From NCBI RefSeq assembly GCF_002968575.1, contig NZ_PVBM01000010.1, positions 1-64,000 of the forward strand: a stretch of 64,000 nt of DNA. The letters are read 5' to 3'. This DNA is from Neorhizobium huautlense. Lineage in GTDB: Bacteria; Pseudomonadota; Alphaproteobacteria; Rhizobiales; Rhizobiaceae. Each line of letters opens with the position of its first letter. Within the stretch, counting starts at the first letter, position 1. The translations under genes were made by a program, and so were the position numbers. Of this stretch, positions 43,987 to 53,554 are shown piece after piece. The notes beneath the pieces are model-generated. The model was not told the origin of the DNA and did no database searches. It saw only the letters and a program-made list of their open reading frames with translations.

Positions 43987-44462
43987 TGCGTTCGCCGTTG
44001 CCGATCCTGTTCAAAAGCGCCCTTGGGGCGCTTTTTCTGCTCCTTGCGACCATGGTTATGGCGCAGGAAGTCTCGTTTTCTCGCGATGAACTGTCGATCA
44101 GAACGGCCGCCGGTAAGACCCATGAATTCTCGGTGGAGCTTGCCGTAACGGATGCACAGCGCGCGCAGGGCCTGATGTTCCGCAAGACCATGCCTCCGGA
44201 CCACGGCATGTTGTTCGATTTCGGCGAGGCCCGCCCGGTTGCGATGTGGATGGAGAATACCATCCTGCCGCTCGACATGCTGTTCATTCAGGGCGACGGC
44301 ACCATCTCCCATATTCGAGAAAACGCCGTTCCCTATGCGCGCGATGTCATCGATTCGCGCGGGCCGGTGAAATTCGTGCTGGAACTGAATGGCGGTCGTG
44401 CGCGATCCCTCGGCATCAAGGTCGGCGACAAGGTCATCAGCCGGCGCATCGGCAACCGTTAG
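43986..44462 (+). CDS. DUF192 exported protein
   Basis: A 158-residue protein of the DUF192 family with an N-terminal signal peptide (about residues 1-26, ...TMVMAQ). Conserved segments are RAQGLMFRKTMPPDHGMLFDF and MWMENTILPLDMLFIQ. It is probably periplasmic or anchored; no function is established for the family. It starts one base before the end of the cold-shock gene, a coupling seen in other rhizobia. Confidence 0.9.
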   Translation: MRSPLPILFKSALGALFLLLATMVMAQEVSFSRDELSIRTAAGKTHEFSVELAVTDAQRAQGLMFRKTMPPDHGMLFDFGEARPVAMWMENTILPLDMLFIQGDGTISHIRENAVPYARDVIDSRGPVKFVLELNGGRARSLGIKVGDKVISRRIGNR

Positions 44463-44559
44463 CGATTTCTCCGCATCTTTTCTGTTTGGCTAGGCGAACT
44501 TATCTATTTTTGGTGTTGCGGCACAAATGGGAACCGTGTATCTCGCAACCAACGTAGAA

Positions 44560-44636
<77 letters not shown>

Positions 44637-44687
44637 CGCTTTCAGGCGAGGCTCCACATACGGTCCGGTCCATGGAGCGTTTCAGGA

Positions 44688-44993
44688 ATGTCTGCCAAGA
44701 TTTATCGCCCGGCAAAAACCGCCATGCAATCCGGCAAGGCCAAGACCCATCTCTGGGTGTTGGAATTCGACCAGGAACAGCCGCGCCGAATCGACCCCAT
44801 TCTGGGCTATACCTCTTCCGGAGATATGAAGCAGCAGGTGCGCCTGACCTTCGAGAGCCAGGAACAGGCTGAGGCTTATGCAAAGCGTGAAGGCATTCCT
44901 TACCGCATCATCAAGCCGAAGGAAGCCGCCAGGCAGATCGTCTCCTACACGGACAATTTCCGCTTCAACCGTCTCCAGCCCTGGACCCATTGA
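44688..44993 (+). CDS. NDUFS4-like complex I accessory subunit
   Basis: A 101-residue protein of the ETC complex I subunit conserved region (PF04800), the family of mitochondrial NDUFS4 (18 kDa). It begins MSAKIYRPAKTAMQSG and has the family segments TSSGDMKQQVRLTF and EQAEAYAKREGIPYRII, ending in NRLQPW. In alphaproteobacteria these proteins are supernumerary subunits of NADH dehydrogenase. AGGA lies before the ATG. It is between tRNA-Pro and tRNA-Arg, away from any nuo operon. Confidence 0.92.
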   Translation: MSAKIYRPAKTAMQSGKAKTHLWVLEFDQEQPRRIDPILGYTSSGDMKQQVRLTFESQEQAEAYAKREGIPYRIIKPKEAARQIVSYTDNFRFNRLQPWTH

Positions 44994-45037
44994 TCCTGCC
45001 GCTGGTCGATCCAGTGCCGGCAGCCAGGACATCGATT

Positions 45038-45114
45038 GGCCCCTTAGCTCAACTGGATAGAGCAACTGCCTTCTAAGCAGTAGGTCGCAGGTTCGAGTCC
45101 TGCAGGGGTCGCCA
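45038..45114 (+). tRNA. tRNA-Arg (UCU)
   Basis: A 77-base tRNA with encoded CCA. The anticodon arm ACTGC-CTTCTAA-GCAGT gives anticodon TCT. The acceptor GGCCCCT pairs with AGGGGTC, with one G-T wobble. Confidence 0.97.
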
Positions 45115-45229
45115 CCTATCTTTTTTCCATACCGGAGCCATAGGTGACAGAATGTACCTATGACATGGCTGACGACCTCTTGTCCGCCGGTTCTTCGGCC
45201 CTATCGTCTCTTCAATAACGGAGAGCGCT

Positions 45230-45418
45230 ATGGTCCCTGAAGAGAGAATCAGACGCCACGAGGAAACGATCGCTCGCTTGCGGGAGGATAAGGAGTGGCT
45301 GCGGGATACCGGATTCTGGACCGAAGCTGGCTCAAACGAGGATCTCATTGGCGAGATCGAGCGCGCAATTAATCTCTACATAAGCCTGATTAGAGAACTC
45401 ACTCGCCCGGTAGGATGA
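45230..45418 (+). CDS. Small charged protein of unknown function (62 aa)
   Basis: A 62-residue, highly charged, mostly helical protein (EERIRRHEETIARLREDKEWL, then EIERAINLYISLIREL). GGAGAG lies six bases before the ATG. No family is recognised. The two amphipathic helices suggest a hairpin or a small coiled coil. It lies 115 bases after tRNA-Arg; I see no integrase or att repeat. Confidence 0.6.
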   Translation: MVPEERIRRHEETIARLREDKEWLRDTGFWTEAGSNEDLIGEIERAINLYISLIRELTRPVG

Positions 45419-45432
45419 GCGTTATACGCGGC

Positions 45433-46575
45433 TCATGCCACGGATGGCTCGTTCAATTCGCTGCTCTCCGTGCCGATTGTCATCGTATTGCCTCGCCATT
45501 CGAACGATCCGCCGATCCAGCTTCTGAGCCAGATGGCAGGCATCAGGAGGTCGCGTACGATCATGGCGAGGCACAGTCGAAATGACACGGGCCAGTTTTT
45601 GGCAAATGCCAAGCCCAGCTCCGGAAGATAGGCAATGAGGAGAATCGCTGCTGCCGGCGCGACCGGGCTGATGTCCGCGGTCAGGGCGGCCAGAACTCCC
45701 AGCGTGAGCGGCGGTACGCCGCCGAGCAATATCTCGGGAGCAAAATAGATCGGGAAGGTCACACGGCGAAGCCTCGCCCAGCGGCTCTGCCGCGCCCAGA
45801 TTTCTCTAAGGTCGCGCCGGCCGAGCGGTTGCTCGAACGGCGAGGAAACGAGATGCACCTTGCGTCCCAGCCTGTTGACGAGCTTCGTGGCGGCTGCGTC
45901 CTCGGCGATTTCCGCGGCCAGCGCTTCGATTCCCCCTGCTGCATCGAGCATCGGCTTGTACCAGAGCATGCTTTTTCCCTGGGCAAAACCGAAGCCGAGA
46001 GCCTCGCCGGCATATTGCCAGCGCGCCTGATGACCATTGAGAAAGGCGCATTCGGTCTCGGCCCAAAATCCGGCTGGCCGGGAGCCGAGCGGCGTGGAGC
46101 AGACCAGGCCGGTATCATCCCTCCAGGCGGATATCAGATGCTCCACGTAGTCGGCGGGCATGAGCACATTGGAGTCGGTCAGAATGACCCAGTCGTTTTC
46201 GGCGGCCCGCCATCCCTTGACGCAGTTGTTCAGCTTCGGATTGGCGCTTATGCGGTCATCGCCCGCCAGAATGCGGGAAGCAATCTCGGGATGGGCAGCC
46301 ATTGCTTCTTCGATCCTGCCGACAACCGGATCCCTCTCCTCGGCAACACAGAAGATCAACTGGTAATGGGGCCAGTCGAGCTCAAAGGCGCGCGCCAGGG
46401 TCAATGCCGTGAAGTTTTCGACGCCGCGGACGGGGATGACGATCGAAACAGCCGGCCGATCTGAGATGCTGGGAGCCGGTGTGCCGCGGGGCGACAACCT
46501 CCACATTGCTATGGCTAGGCTGATCAGGTTGACAAGCAGGAGGGCTGCTGCGGCGAAGGCGAAGTAATATTCCAT
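45433..46575 (-). CDS. Membrane glycosyltransferase, GT21 ceramide-glucosyltransferase-like
   Basis: A 380-residue family 2/21 glycosyltransferase: an N-terminal membrane helix (residues 3-27), a GT-A catalytic domain with VSIVIPVRGVENF, VILTDSNVLMPADY (D-x-D-like), ALGFGFAQGKSM and the acceptor-side motif ARQSRWARLRR (QxxRW), then several membrane segments. This is the ceramide glucosyltransferase/HpnI layout. Some rhizobia glycosylate diacylglycerol or ceramide under phosphate limitation with related enzymes. It may also be a hopanoid-type enzyme; no hpn genes are nearby. Confidence 0.85.
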   Translation of the reverse strand: MEYYFAFAAAALLLVNLISLAIAMWRLSPRGTPAPSISDRPAVSIVIPVRGVENFTALTLARAFELDWPHYQLIFCVAEERDPVVGRIEEAMAAHPEIASRILAGDDRISANPKLNNCVKGWRAAENDWVILTDSNVLMPADYVEHLISAWRDDTGLVCSTPLGSRPAGFWAETECAFLNGHQARWQYAGEALGFGFAQGKSMLWYKPMLDAAGGIEALAAEIAEDAAATKLVNRLGRKVHLVSSPFEQPLGRRDLREIWARQSRWARLRRVTFPIYFAPEILLGGVPPLTLGVLAALTADISPVAPAAAILLIAYLPELGLAFAKNWPVSFRLCLAMIVRDLLMPAIWLRSWIGGSFEWRGNTMTIGTESSELNEPSVA

Positions 46576-47008
46576 GACTATGATCCCGATGGCCCCGAAC
46601 GCTATTTCTGGCCGCAGCTCCGGTAAGGCCTCGATTCAGCGTCCGATTATCAACACAGCATCGTCATGTGACAGGTGGATGACGGCGTAGGCGCCGGTTC
46701 GCCAGCTGTTTTGAACGTCCTTGCCGGATGTAGTATCCGAATGTCGGGCTCAATGGAGGCGCTGGCCCGAAGAACAGCGTCTTCAAAATCCCAGTCTTGC
46801 CATACTGCGGATTCGGAATAGCCGCATTGTTTCGTATCTTCGGATAGGTCGGCTCCGCCATGATTTGGTGAGCGGAGGGCAAATTGGTGCAACGCCGGCC
46901 CAAGGGTCGCGGACGCGCTTCCAATACACTTCAAATCACTTTTGTCCGGGCGACCTGATGGTTGCTCGCACGCTTCGCATCGTTTTTTACGCTTTTAGCG
47001 GGGATCGC
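46576..47008. other. Divergent region without a supported gene
   Basis: 433 bases between the glycosyltransferase and the exported-protein gene. Two overlapping minus-strand ORFs of 86-94 codons exist, but neither has a ribosome site or a recognisable domain. It probably holds the promoters of both flanking genes. Confidence 0.5.
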
Positions 47009-47665
47009 ATGAATAGGATGTCATATGCCGCGGCGGTATGCGTCTTTGTGGCTGTCTTTGTACCTGGTCCGGGTTTTGCGGACGACAAGCCGCTGATCTG
47101 GAAGCCTTCCAAAACCTCCAATACGAGCTATTCGGTCAAGCTCGGCCTTAAACTGCCCACCCGGATCGAGACCGAGGCTGGTGTTTCCATGGGCGTCAAT
47201 ACCACAAGCAGCGGAGCACCGGTCGATATGCCCCTCAGATTCTGGAGCAATTTTACCGCCGAGAAAATCAAGACCCCGGCGGGCCAGTTCGGTCGCGACA
47301 TCGGTGTCGATCTCGACGGCAATACAGGCAGCGCCGGGATCACCATGAACTATTACGACAAGGAAATTGCGACGCCCCAGATCGATATCGAGAGGCGCAG
47401 CAGCTACGGCGTTCATTATGACGGCGCTTCGGGCGAGTGGCGGGGCCTCGACGCCAGCCAGTCGGTGCGGCTTTCGCATGCCGCAAGCGGCACCGCGCTG
47501 ATCGGCCGTGCTACCGGCCGCGATGGCTTCAGGACGGTGACTGCCGGGGTGGTCATGGAAAAGAAGCTCGGCACGCGGATGACGGTGAGCGGCTCGATCG
47601 ACCGGTCATCGGACTCCGCAGAACCCGCGGCGAGTATCAAGGCTCGCTATTTCTTCAGGTGGTAA
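47009..47665 (+). CDS. Exported protein of unknown function
   Basis: A 218-residue protein with a signal peptide (SYAAAVCVFVAVFVPGPGFA) and a mature part with many short alternating strands (YSVKLGLKL, GVSMGVNT, GITMNYYD, RMTVSGSID, SIKARYFFRW). The C-terminal aromatic residue and strand pattern resemble a small outer-membrane beta-barrel or autotransporter-like fold; this is inference. ATG 47009 has GGGGA upstream, and alternative starts lie at 46958 and 47018. It is convergent with aapP. Confidence 0.7.
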   Translation: MNRMSYAAAVCVFVAVFVPGPGFADDKPLIWKPSKTSNTSYSVKLGLKLPTRIETEAGVSMGVNTTSSGAPVDMPLRFWSNFTAEKIKTPAGQFGRDIGVDLDGNTGSAGITMNYYDKEIATPQIDIERRSSYGVHYDGASGEWRGLDASQSVRLSHAASGTALIGRATGRDGFRTVTAGVVMEKKLGTRMTVSGSIDRSSDSAEPAASIKARYFFRW

Positions 47666-47716
47666 AATGAAAAGGGGCGTCTGGCGCCCCTTGGAAAACC
47701 GCAGTTTGCCCGTTGC

Positions 47717-48490
47717 TCAATGCAGGATCTGGCTGAGGAAGAGCTTGGTGCGCTCATGCTGCGGATTGTCGAAGAATTCCGCCGGCGAGTTCTGTTCGAC
47801 GATCTGGCCCTGGTCCATGAAGATGACCCGATTGGCCACTTGGCGGGCAAAGCCCATTTCATGGGTGACGCAGAGCATGGTCATGCCTTCTTCGGCAAGG
47901 CTTACCATCGTATCCAGCACTTCCTTGACCATTTCAGGATCGAGCGCAGAGGTCGGTTCGTCGAACAGCATGATCTTCGGCTTCATGCACAACGAGCGGG
48001 CAATCGCCACGCGCTGCTGCTGACCGCCGGAAAGCTGGCCCGGATATTTGTTGGCCTGTTCCGGGATCTTCACGCGCTTCAGGTAATGCATCGCGATTTC
48101 TTCGGCCTGTTTCTTCGGCATCTTACGGACCCAGATGGGCGCAAGCGTGCAGTTTTCCAGGATGGTCAGATGCGGGAAGAGGTTGAAGTGCTGGAACACC
48201 ATGCCGACTTCTCGGCGCACTTCGTCGATCTTCTTCAGGTCGTTGGTCAGCTCGATTCCATCGACGATGATCGTGCCGGCCTGATGCTCCTCAAGACGGT
48301 TGATGCAACGGATCATCGTCGATTTGCCGGAGCCGGAAGGCCCGGCGATGACGATGCGCTCGCCCTTCATCACCTTCAGGTTGATATCGCGCAGCACGTG
48401 GAAGTCGCCATACCATTTGTTCATGCCAACGATCTCCACGGCGACGTCGGTGGCGGAGACAGTCAGTTTCTTGGGTTGGGCGTCAGCCAT
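47717..48490 (-). CDS. aapP: General L-amino acid ABC transporter ATPase
   Basis: A 257-residue ABC ATPase of the polar amino acid type: Walker [19 protein letters not shown] (about 53-70), signature [15 protein letters not shown] and Walker [17 protein letters not shown]. It is the last gene of aapJQMP, the broad-range transporter first described in Rhizobium leguminosarum. It follows aapM with a 31-base gap. Confidence 0.96.
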   Translation of the reverse strand: MADAQPKKLTVSATDVAVEIVGMNKWYGDFHVLRDINLKVMKGERIVIAGPSGSGKSTMIRCINRLEEHQAGTIIVDGIELTNDLKKIDEVRREVGMVFQHFNLFPHLTILENCTLAPIWVRKMPKKQAEEIAMHYLKRVKIPEQANKYPGQLSGGQQQRVAIARSLCMKPKIMLFDEPTSALDPEMVKEVLDTMVSLAEEGMTMLCVTHEMGFARQVANRVIFMDQGQIVEQNSPAEFFDNPQHERTKLFLSQILH

Positions 48491-48521
48491 TTTCTTCCCC
48501 TTTGTTATCGTTTTGCGGCGT

Positions 48522-49679
48522 TTAGCGCTTGTGGCTCGTGTCGAGGTGCCGTTCCATGAATGCGGAATAGCGCGACATGCCGAAGCAGAACAGCCAGAAG
48601 ATGAAGCCTGCGAAGATGAGTCCGGTAATCGGCGTCACCGGCGTGATCCAGGTCGTGTCGGTGAAGTTGAGCCGCACGATGCCGAGCAGATCGAACATGC
48701 CGATGATCGACACGAGCGAGGTATCCTTGAAGAGGCCGATGAAGGTGTTGACGATGCCCGGGATAACCAGCTTGATCGCCTGCGGCAGGATGACCAGGCG
48801 CATCGTCTGCCAATAGCTGAGGCCGAGGGATTCGGAACCTTCTGTCTGGCCTTTGGGAATTGCCTGGAGACCGCCGCGGATGACTTCGGCCATATAGGCC
48901 GACGCAAAGATCGCGACCCCCACCAAGGCACGGAGAAAGTTGTCGATCGTCCAGCCTGTCGGCAGGAAGAGCGGCAGCATCACGTTCGCCATGAAGAGAA
49001 CGCTGATCAGCGGCACACCGCGGATGATTTCGATGAAGCCGACGCACAGCATCCGGATGACAGGCATTTTCGACCGGCGCCCGAGAGCAAGCAGGATGCC
49101 AACGGGCAGAGAGACAGCGATGCCGACGAAGGAGAGAATGAGCGTCACCATCAAGCCGCCCCAGAGCGGGGTCTCCACTTCCTCGAGACCGAGGACGCCG
49201 CCATGCAGCAGGAAGAAGGCGACAACCGGGAAAACGACGAAGAAGAGGAGGGCGGTAAGTCCTTTGCGCGGCAGTTTGGGAACCAGTAGAGGCACGAGCA
49301 GCACAACGAAGAGTGCGGCAACGAGCATTGGCCGCCAGCGCTCGTCCAGCGGATACCGGCCGAACATGAACTGCTGGAACCGGTCGCCCACAAACGCCCA
49401 GCAGGCGCCCTTCCAGCCCTCCGGCTGTATGCCGCCCTGCGCGACGGTGGTGCAGGCGCTGCGATCACTACCGGACCACACGGCGTTGAAGAAGAGCCAG
49501 TCCAATATGCCGGGCAGTGCCCAGATCAACAGGACGACGGCCAAAAGCGTCAGCACTGTGTCCTTTGGCGTGGCGAGAAGATTGGTACGGACCCAGCCGC
49601 TGACTGTCCTGGTGCTGATTGGGGCGGGCTGGGCATTCAGCATGTCGCTGCGGACATAAGAGAGGTTTTGGGTATTCAT
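48522..49679 (-). CDS. aapM: General L-amino acid ABC transporter permease
   Basis: A 385-residue permease of the His/Glu family, larger than usual because of an N-terminal extra region with further membrane segments, as in known AapM. The EAA-type loop [20 protein letters not shown] is present, and YMAEVIRGG is typical. Start 49679 has GGAAAG upstream and lies five bases after aapQ; a longer frame overlaps aapQ. Confidence 0.95.
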   Translation of the reverse strand: MNTQNLSYVRSDMLNAQPAPISTRTVSGWVRTNLLATPKDTVLTLLAVVLLIWALPGILDWLFFNAVWSGSDRSACTTVAQGGIQPEGWKGACWAFVGDRFQQFMFGRYPLDERWRPMLVAALFVVLLVPLLVPKLPRKGLTALLFFVVFPVVAFFLLHGGVLGLEEVETPLWGGLMVTLILSFVGIAVSLPVGILLALGRRSKMPVIRMLCVGFIEIIRGVPLISVLFMANVMLPLFLPTGWTIDNFLRALVGVAIFASAYMAEVIRGGLQAIPKGQTEGSESLGLSYWQTMRLVILPQAIKLVIPGIVNTFIGLFKDTSLVSIIGMFDLLGIVRLNFTDTTWITPVTPITGLIFAGFIFWLFCFGMSRYSAFMERHLDTSHKR

Positions 49680-49683
49680 GAGC

Positions 49684-50877
49684 TTATCTTTCCACCAGCG
49701 CCATCTTGGCATTGAACCAGTTCATGAAGATCGATGTCGCGATGCTGATGGCCAGATAGACCGTCAGCATGATGGAGATCGCCTCCACTGCCTGACCCGT
49801 CTGGTTGAGCGTCGTACTGGTCGTGGAAAAGAGCTCGGGAAAACCGATAGCAACGCCCAGCGATGAGTTCTTCGTCAGGTTGAGATACTGGCTGGTGAGC
49901 GGTGGAATAATGATACGCATGGCCTGCGGCACAACGACGAGCCGTGTCGTATGCGAAGGCTGGAGACCGAGCGCAAAGGCAGCCTCACTCTGTCCCTTGG
50001 CCACGCCCCGGATGCCGGCGCGGATCACTTCCGCGATGAAGGATGCCGTATAAAGCGAAAGCGCCACATAGAGTGCGACGAATTCCGGCAGGATGCGCGC
50101 GCCCCCTGTCATGTTGAAGCGGCCGGCGATCGGGGAATCGAACGTGAGCGGAGCGCCCATGATCAGAAATGCAAGGATCGGCAATCCGATGATGAGGCCG
50201 GTGCCCGTCCAGATCGTATGGAACTGCTTGCCGGTCGCCGCCTGACGCTGCCTGGCCCACCTGGCGACGACGATGGTCGCGACGACCCCGACCAGGAAAG
50301 CGACGGGGATCAGCCAAGCGCCTTCTCCCCAGATCGGATTCGGAAATGCGAGACCGCGATTGTTGAGAAAGATGTTGAAGGGCAGCGCAATCGAATCCCG
50401 CACCTGCGGCAGCGAATCCAGCACCCCCTTGTACCAGAAGAAGATGATCAGCAGCACCGGGATGTTGCGAAAGATCTCGACATAGAGCGTGCAGAGCTTT
50501 GCAATGAGCCAATTCCGCGACAGACGACCGAGACCGATGATGAAGCCGACGACGGTTGCCGTGAAGATGCCGAGAATGGCCACAAGCATCGTGTTCAGAA
50601 AGCCGACAACGATCGCGCGTCCATACGTGGAATCGCTCGTATAGGCGATGAGCGACTGGCCGATATCGAATCCGGCTCGACCTCTCAGGAAGCCGTAACC
50701 GGACGCCGTTCCGGAACGGGCAAGATTTTCGGTGGTGTTATCAAAGATCCACCAGCCGACCACCAGGACGATAAGGAGAGTGAGTACCTGGTAGAAAATA
50801 CCGCGAAACTTCGGGTCATACGCATAAGACCTCAGCGTACGAGCCTCCGTAGACGCAATTACAGCGTGATCTGTCAT
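49684..50877 (-). CDS. aapQ: General L-amino acid ABC transporter permease
   Basis: A 397-residue permease homologous to AapM in its C-terminal half ([27 protein letters not shown] holds the EAA region). The long N-terminal part with extra membrane segments matches AapQ. It is separated from aapJ by about 100 bases containing a strong hairpin, which probably lowers permease expression relative to the binding protein. Confidence 0.95.
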   Translation of the reverse strand: MTDHAVIASTEARTLRSYAYDPKFRGIFYQVLTLLIVLVVGWWIFDNTTENLARSGTASGYGFLRGRAGFDIGQSLIAYTSDSTYGRAIVVGFLNTMLVAILGIFTATVVGFIIGLGRLSRNWLIAKLCTLYVEIFRNIPVLLIIFFWYKGVLDSLPQVRDSIALPFNIFLNNRGLAFPNPIWGEGAWLIPVAFLVGVVATIVVARWARQRQAATGKQFHTIWTGTGLIIGLPILAFLIMGAPLTFDSPIAGRFNMTGGARILPEFVALYVALSLYTASFIAEVIRAGIRGVAKGQSEAAFALGLQPSHTTRLVVVPQAMRIIIPPLTSQYLNLTKNSSLGVAIGFPELFSTTSTTLNQTGQAVEAISIMLTVYLAISIATSIFMNWFNAKMALVER

Positions 50878-50932
50878 GCTGGCCTTTTCCCCTGCGGCCT
50901 GTTTTAGGCCTTTTTTATATTTTTGTTATTGA

Positions 50933-50960
50933 GGGTAAGGCAGCTTTTGCCGCCTTACCC
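50933..50960 (-). terminator. Hairpin between aapJ and aapQ
   Basis: Perfect nine-base stem GGGTAAGGC / GCCTTACCC with a ten-base loop, followed on the minus strand by an A-rich stretch and a second smaller GGCCT-AAAAC-AGGCC hairpin. It is typical of a partial terminator or stabiliser after the binding-protein gene. Confidence 0.7.
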
Positions 50961-50976
50961 GATTTCGCATGTGCGA

Positions 50977-51999
50977 TTAGCGCACCGGCGGTGCGTATTG
51001 CAAGCCACCCTTCGACCACAGGGCGTTCAGGCCGCGCTGGATCTTGAGAGGTGTGTTTGCGCCGATGTTGCGTTCGAACACTTCGCCGTAGTTCCCGACG
51101 TTCTTGATGATATTGTAGGCCCATTCATTGGTGAGACCGAGGTCGGTACCGATCTTGGTGTCCTTTTCGACGCCCAGGAAGCGGCGGATATCCGGGTTGG
51201 TCGAGTTTTTCATCTCTTCGAGGTTCTTCTGGGTGATGCCGAAGTCTTCGGCCTGCACCATTGCGTAACCTGCCCAGGTGACGATGTCGAACCACTGGTC
51301 ATCGCCCTGACGGACGGCCGGGCCGAGCGGCTCCTTGGAGATGATTTCCGGCAGAATGATGTGGTCGTCCGGGTTGGAAAGCGACAGGCGCAGCGAGTAG
51401 AGGCCCGACTGGTCGGTCGTGTAGACGTCGCAACGGCCTGCCTGATAGGCGGCGTTCACTTCTTCGAGCTTTTCGAAGACAACCGGGTTGTACTGCAGAT
51501 TGTTGGACTTGAAGTAGTCGGCAAGGTTGAGTTCCGTCGTGGTGCCGGACTGGACGCATACCGCTGCGCCGGAGAGTTCAAGCGCCGACTTCACGTTCAG
51601 GCTCTTCGGAATCATGAAGCCTTGGCCGTCATAGTAGTTAACGTAGCGGAAGTTCAAGCCGAGCGAGGTGTCGCGGCTGATGGTCCAGGTGGTGTTACGG
51701 GCAAGGAGGTCGACTTCGCCGGACTGGAGCGCGGTGAATCGGCTCTGCGCGGTGGTCGGCGTGTACTTGACCTTGCTGGCATCGCCGAAGACCGCAGCTG
51801 CGACAGCCTTGCAATAATCGACGTCGAAGCCAGTCCAGTTACCAGCCGAATCCGGAGCGGCAAAACCGGCAAGACCGGTGTTGACGCCGCACTGGACGAA
51901 ACCCTTGGCCTTCACGTTGTCCAATGTGGCAGCCGATGCAGCAGAGGCAAACCCCAGGACCGCTGCGCCAATAGCGGCTGACAGAAGCGTCTTTTTCAT
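50977..51999 (-). CDS. aapJ: General L-amino acid binding protein
   Basis: A 340-residue periplasmic family 3 binding protein with a signal peptide (MKKTLLSAAIGAAVLGFASAASA). It has the family core DYCKAVAAAVFGDASKVKYTP and GEVDLLARNTTWTISRDTSLGLNFRY. It binds many L-amino acids in R. leguminosarum. Start 51999 has GGGAAA before the ATG. A CTTGAC -35-like element is at 52132-52137 on the minus strand. It is first in the aapJQMP operon. Confidence 0.96.
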   Translation of the reverse strand: MKKTLLSAAIGAAVLGFASAASAATLDNVKAKGFVQCGVNTGLAGFAAPDSAGNWTGFDVDYCKAVAAAVFGDASKVKYTPTTAQSRFTALQSGEVDLLARNTTWTISRDTSLGLNFRYVNYYDGQGFMIPKSLNVKSALELSGAAVCVQSGTTTELNLADYFKSNNLQYNPVVFEKLEEVNAAYQAGRCDVYTTDQSGLYSLRLSLSNPDDHIILPEIISKEPLGPAVRQGDDQWFDIVTWAGYAMVQAEDFGITQKNLEEMKNSTNPDIRRFLGVEKDTKIGTDLGLTNEWAYNIIKNVGNYGEVFERNIGANTPLKIQRGLNALWSKGGLQYAPPVR

Positions 52000-52131
52000 T
52001 TTCCCAACCTTTTTATCTGTGGCTTTGTGATTTGGTGACACCGCGCCGCTCCCCGATTCCTTCGAATACGGCGGGTCGTCCGCCAACCTCCCGGTGCGGA
52101 CTTTCCTATCTCATTCGCAAAACAACGCAGG

Positions 52132-52137
52132 GTCAAG
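52132..52137 (-). promoter_or_regulatory. -35 element of the aapJ promoter
   Basis: Minus-strand CTTGAC with GAGATA about 20 bases downstream. This is a plausible start for aapJQMP; the exact -10 is uncertain. Confidence 0.35.
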
Positions 52138-52363
52138 TGTCGCAGTTTCGAATTGCGTCCGAAATAAGGTAAATTCGTTAACTCGGCCCGCTAAACGATC
52201 AGATACCCAAAGTTTGAGCAGCCTTTGATCAAAACGCAAGCGCCGCTCCCCAACGCCAGAATCTTGACCCGGCGGTTTGGGGGGGCCGAAAGCGGGGTTG
52301 ACCGGGCATTGTTCCGGCGGCAAAACTCTGCGCCTCTATCGCCAACCGAAAGCATTCCCGGAT

Positions 52364-53554
52364 ATGAAGAAGAAAGAAACCCTGCTCAACGGCGCTGGCG
52401 CCAACACGCGCCTCGCCCATCTGGGCCATGATCCCTTGGGATACCATGGCTTCGTCAATCCGCCCGTTGTGCACGCCTCGACGGTCCTGTTTCCCGACTC
52501 CGCGACCATGGAGAAGCGCTCTCAAAAATATACTTACGGGACCCGCGGGACACCGACGACCGATGCCCTCTGCGAGGCTCTTGACGAACTGGAGGGGTCG
52601 GCAGGCACCATTCTCGTCCCGTCGGGTCTGGCCGCAATCTCCGTGCCGTTCCTGGCTTATCTTTCTGCTGGCGATCACGCTCTGATCGTCGATTCGGTTT
52701 ACACGCCGTGCCGCAATTTCTGCAACACGATGCTGACGCGGCTGGGCGTGGAGATCGAATATTACGACCCGGAAATCGGCGCCGGCATCGAGGCGTTGAT
52801 CAAGCCCAACACGAGACTGGTCCACACAGAGGCACCTGGTTCAAATACCTTCGAGATGCAGGATATCCGGGCAATCGCGGATGTGGCGCACAAGCATCAC
52901 TGCGTCGTCACCATGGACAATACCTGGGCGACCCCGCTCTTTTTTCGCCCCCTGGATTTCGGGGTCGACGTATCCATCCACGCGACGACCAAATACCCAT
53001 CCGGACATTCGGACATCATCATGGGCTCGGTTTCCGCGAATGCCAAACACTGGCCGAAGCTTGAAGAGGCACGCATAACCCTCGGCATCTGTGGGGCGCC
53101 GGATGATTCCTACATGATCCTGCGCGGTCTGCGCACCATGGGCATCCGCCTCGAACATCATCAGAAAAGCGCTCTCGACATCGCAAGATGGCTGGAGACT
53201 CGCGACGATGTCTTCCGCGTCCTGCATCCGGCCTTGCCGAGTTTCCCGGGGCACGACATCTGGAAGCGTGACTTCAAGGGCGCGAGCGGCGTCTTTTCTT
53301 TCGTTCTGAAGGCGGAAACCGATAAGGCCAGGGCGAAGGCGCATGCCTTCCTGGATGCGCTTTCCTTCTTCGGTCTCGGCTATTCCTGGGGAGGTTACGA
53401 AAGCCTCGCCGTCGCGGTCAATCTCTCCGACCGCACTATCCGTACGGCGCCGCCGGAAGGCCCGGTAATCCGCCTGCAGATCGGGCTTGAAGACGTTGCA
53501 GATTTGAAAAAAGACCTGGAGGCCGGTTTCGCCGCAGCCGCGGCGACCGTCTGA
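52364..53554 (+). CDS. metC: Cystathionine beta-lyase
   Basis: A 396-residue PLP enzyme of the Cys/Met metabolism family. MetC cleaves cystathionine to homocysteine, pyruvate and ammonia. The PLP lysine is Lys210 in HATTKYPSGHSD, with YGTRGTPTTDALCEALDELEG and VTMDNTWATPLFF typical of beta-lyase. The start lacks a clear ribosome site. It is divergent from aapJ and ends one base before the convergent monooxygenase. A gamma-lyase or synthase is possible within this family, but the sequence favours MetC. Confidence 0.9.
   Translation: MKKKETLLNGAGANTRLAHLGHDPLGYHGFVNPPVVHASTVLFPDSATMEKRSQKYTYGTRGTPTTDALCEALDELEGSAGTILVPSGLAAISVPFLAYLSAGDHALIVDSVYTPCRNFCNTMLTRLGVEIEYYDPEIGAGIEALIKPNTRLVHTEAPGSNTFEMQDIRAIADVAHKHHCVVTMDNTWATPLFFRPLDFGVDVSIHATTKYPSGHSDIIMGSVSANAKHWPKLEEARITLGICGAPDDSYMILRGLRTMGIRLEHHQKSALDIARWLETRDDVFRVLHPALPSFPGHDIWKRDFKGASGVFSFVLKAETDKARAKAHAFLDALSFFGLGYSWGGYESLAVAVNLSDRTIRTAPPEGPVIRLQIGLEDVADLKKDLEAGFAAAAATV

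Noticed and set aside
46650..46934. Minus-strand ORFs in the gap before the exported-protein gene
   Set aside because: No ribosome site, no recognisable domain, and two overlapping frames of similar length.
52138..52363. Riboswitch (SAM type) before metC
   Set aside because: No SAM-I or SAM-II consensus could be recognised; only GC-rich leader sequence.
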